Source of the DNA: Kordia jejudonensis
GTDB taxonomy: Bacteria > Bacteroidota > Bacteroidia > Flavobacteriales > Flavobacteriaceae
Assembly (NCBI RefSeq): GCF_001005315.1
Contig: NZ_LBMG01000006.1
Location: forward strand, 1 to 64,000
Direction: 5' to 3'
DNA: 64,000 nucleotides
Of this stretch, positions 62,247 to 64,000 are shown one piece after another. The notes beneath the pieces are model-generated. The model searched no databases and was not told the DNA's origin. It saw only the letters and a list, made by a program, of their open reading frames with translations. How positions within the stretch are numbered: position 1 is the first letter of the stretch; the number at the start of each line of letters is the position of its first letter. Both the position numbers and the translations under genes were made by a program.

Positions 62247-64000
62247 TTAATATGTTATTTTTAAATTAATTGAAAAGTTTCTACCCAAATCATCTGCATA
62301 ATAACGCAAACGGTTTAAGTAATTTCGATAGTTGGTATCGAAAAGGTTTGTAACAGCTACACCAACATGTAACATAGAATTTTTTCCTAAGTTAAAATCT
62401 GCATTTGTACGCAAGTGTAGTAAATGGTACGCGTCTGGTGGCGTACTAACATCTACCAACTCTAGTGTGTTTGTTTCTGGAATAAAAGCTTCAAAATTGT
62501 TGTCAGGGAATTCATTTTGTCTAAATGTATATTCGCTCTGTAACTCAATACGAAGATTTTTTAATTCCGAATTTTGATACACCAAGCTATTTGTTGTATT
62601 TACCGGTGGCATATCAATTAATGGTAAATCGAGTGTTTCATCATATCCTTTTACCAATGAAAATTGATGTGAAAAATTCAAATTTTTCGTGAAGGTTACC
62701 GACGCGTCAATGTCAAGTCCCATAAGAGTTGCATTGGTTTGTCTGTATTCCCATACTTGGAAATTTCCACGAATAGTTTGTTGAATTTCTGTTGGTTCAA
62801 TAATCATAAAATCATTAATAAAACTGATATATGGATTCACTGAAAAACCAAAGGTTGTTCCTTGTTTCTGTAAGGTAATCGACACTTTGTGTGCAATTTC
62901 TGAGTTAAAACTCAAGTCTCCTAATTCGATACGAGAAGCTGAATGATGCAATCCTTCACTAAATAATTCTGATGGATTCGGAGCCCGAGATGCCACAGAA
63001 TAATTCGTAAATAGCGTATAGTTGTCATTAAATGTATAGCGTGTACCTAACGTTGCAGATACGTTTGAATAGTCCAATTTCGGATTCGTCAATAATTGAT
63101 TACCAAACTCTTCCACTACGATCTCAGGAAATAATACATCGTAGTTTCTATCTTCCCAGAAAGAACTTCTATAAAACTTTTGGGCGTCTATATAAAAATA
63201 ATCAAATCGACCTCCAACTTCGACCAAAAAGTTGTCCGTTATTGAAAAATCGGCAACACCGTAAATTCCTAAATTAAACCGTTCATAATCCGGAATTAAT
63301 CTTCGTACACCTGTATTTGGATTGGCAACATTTTTTTGATATTGCCCCATAATTCCAGTATTCAGGTTAAAAAGTTCGGTATTGTCTGTATCTAAGTCCA
63401 AACGAATTGTTTGTGAGTTTAATGCTAAATCTAATGATGCTCTATCGTCATCATCACTACTTCTACGAACATCGAATTCGAGACGTTCGTTTCGTTGAAA
63501 ATCATATTGAAGTGTTACTTTACCAATATTCTTAAAGTTTTTAAAGCCACGTATTTTAAATAAATGGTGTGTGACATCCTGTTTTGGAGCGTCAATGTCA
63601 TACGTAAAATCTCTAATGATTAATGGAGTACCACTGTTAATAGCGCGCACTTGATCGCTTGCACCACCAATGTGTGATGCACGCAAAATGCCGATTTCAT
63701 TTTTAAAGTAAGAATAATAAGCTTCTAGTCCGTGATCATAATGATTGATTCCAATTCTGGCAGAAATACTACGTTCAAAGATTCCTGTATTGCTTAATAC
63801 ATAATCTGGCGCTTCATAATCGCCAAAACGTTTCATACTTCCTTGAATAGAACCATACCAACCATTTGCATAGCTTTTGGTAAGGGTAGAAGTCAAATTT
63901 CCACCACGACCATTGGTCGCAGCAGTTACATGCGTTTTTCCATAAATAGTATCTTTTACAGGAATTTTGGCAGCTTCTGTAACGATGATTCCACCAACTG
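62247..64000 (-). CDS. TonB-dependent receptor, 5' end beyond window
   Basis: The reading frame stays open to the right edge, where the coding sequence (KIPVKDTIYGKTHVTAATN) comes from the end of a plug domain (VGGIIVTEAAKIPV), so the gene starts outside the window. The visible ~584 residues are the plug end and the whole beta-barrel, ending FSINLKITY. A TTG inside (63896) is not a start. The barrel and partner lipoprotein are like ZnuD-type metal receptors of Bacteroidota, which is inference. Confidence 0.88.
   Translation of the reverse strand, partial: VGGIIVTEAAKIPVKDTIYGKTHVTAATNGRGGNLTSTLTKSYANGWYGSIQGSMKRFGDYEAPDYVLSNTGIFERSISARIGINHYDHGLEAYYSYFKNEIGILRASHIGGASDQVRAINSGTPLIIRDFTYDIDAPKQDVTHHLFKIRGFKNFKNIGKVTLQYDFQRNERLEFDVRRSSDDDDRASLDLALNSQTIRLDLDTDNTELFNLNTGIMGQYQKNVANPNTGVRRLIPDYERFNLGIYGVADFSITDNFLVEVGGRFDYFYIDAQKFYRSSFWEDRNYDVLFPEIVVEEFGNQLLTNPKLDYSNVSATLGTRYTFNDNYTLFTNYSVASRAPNPSELFSEGLHHSASRIELGDLSFNSEIAHKVSITLQKQGTTFGFSVNPYISFINDFMIIEPTEIQQTIRGNFQVWEYRQTNATLMGLDIDASVTFTKNLNFSHQFSLVKGYDETLDLPLIDMPPVNTTNSLVYQNSELKNLRIELQSEYTFRQNEFPDNNFEAFIPETNTLELVDVSTPPDAYHLLHLRTNADFNLGKNSMLHVGVAVTNLFDTNYRNYLNRLRYYADDLGRNFSINLKITY

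Noticed and set aside
1-64000. rRNA, tRNA, prophage or complete insertion sequence
   Set aside because: No conserved tRNA or rRNA stretches, transposase, integrase or phage structural genes could be recognised on either strand.

Overview
The window is a low-GC chromosomal segment of a member of the Flavobacteriaceae (Bacteroidota). The evidence is the full set of phylum-typical families: TonB-dependent receptors with CarboxypepD_reg-like domains, a DUF5916 barrel protein, a MoxR/DUF58/BatA-type membrane operon, TlpA-like lipoproteins with a CSSD-type lipobox, short TAnnTTTG promoter elements and dispersed REP-like palindromes. A Kordia-like genus would fit the LodA-like oxidase and the GG-leader peptides, but the sequence alone does not prove it.

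Layout. 0-2.8 kb: direct repeats, a dGTPase-family gene and an unknown gene separated by a strongly hairpinned spacer (an accessory-looking block). 2.8-10.5 kb: a six-gene leftward operon (SpoIIM, polytopic membrane protein, DUF4129, DUF4350, MoxR ATPase, DUF58) with a divergent RDD/TRIC-channel pair. 10.5-13.1 kb: two tandem paralogous outer-membrane proteins with a shared front half and diverged barrels. 13.2-20.6 kb: housekeeping genes (cyclophilin lipoprotein, Nudix hydrolase, acyltransferase, ECF sigma factor plus membrane partner, type II NADH dehydrogenase, YhhN, TlpA-like lipoprotein). 20.6-25.4 kb: a Cys-rich double-glycine peptide, a repeat-flanked two-gene unit, a TonB receptor and a class I lanthipeptide-like precursor. 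25.4-33.1 kb: GNAT, PSD-like decarboxylase, uvrA, an ECF sigma factor with a 47-residue follower, endonuclease III and a peroxiredoxin. 33.1-41.4 kb: a REP cluster, CIA30 protein, a conserved 487-residue protein, MBL hydrolase, then a leftward BatA-like / degenerate dihydroorotase / membrane protein / esterase operon. 41.6-44.4 kb: a ParDE-type module, two unknown genes between copies of a 150-bp repeat, and a Nudix hydrolase. 44.5-48 kb: a LodA-like quinone-cofactor oxidase with its LodB-like flavoprotein. 48-61.6 kb: P-loop protein, FAD dehydrogenase behind an 8-bp satellite, TIGR02757, lolD, DUF5916, folE, DUF885 and a BNR_4 protein. 61.7-64 kb: a lipoprotein and a TonB receptor cut by the right edge.

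Functional themes are envelope and outer-membrane biology, redox enzymes and small exported peptides. I see no phage, complete transposon, integrase, CRISPR array, rRNA or tRNA. The points most worth following up are the two precursor peptides without modification genes nearby, the LodA/LodB pair, the dihydroorotase homologue that has lost its metal ligands, the promoter-adjacent 8-bp satellite, and several repeat families with direct traces of mobility.
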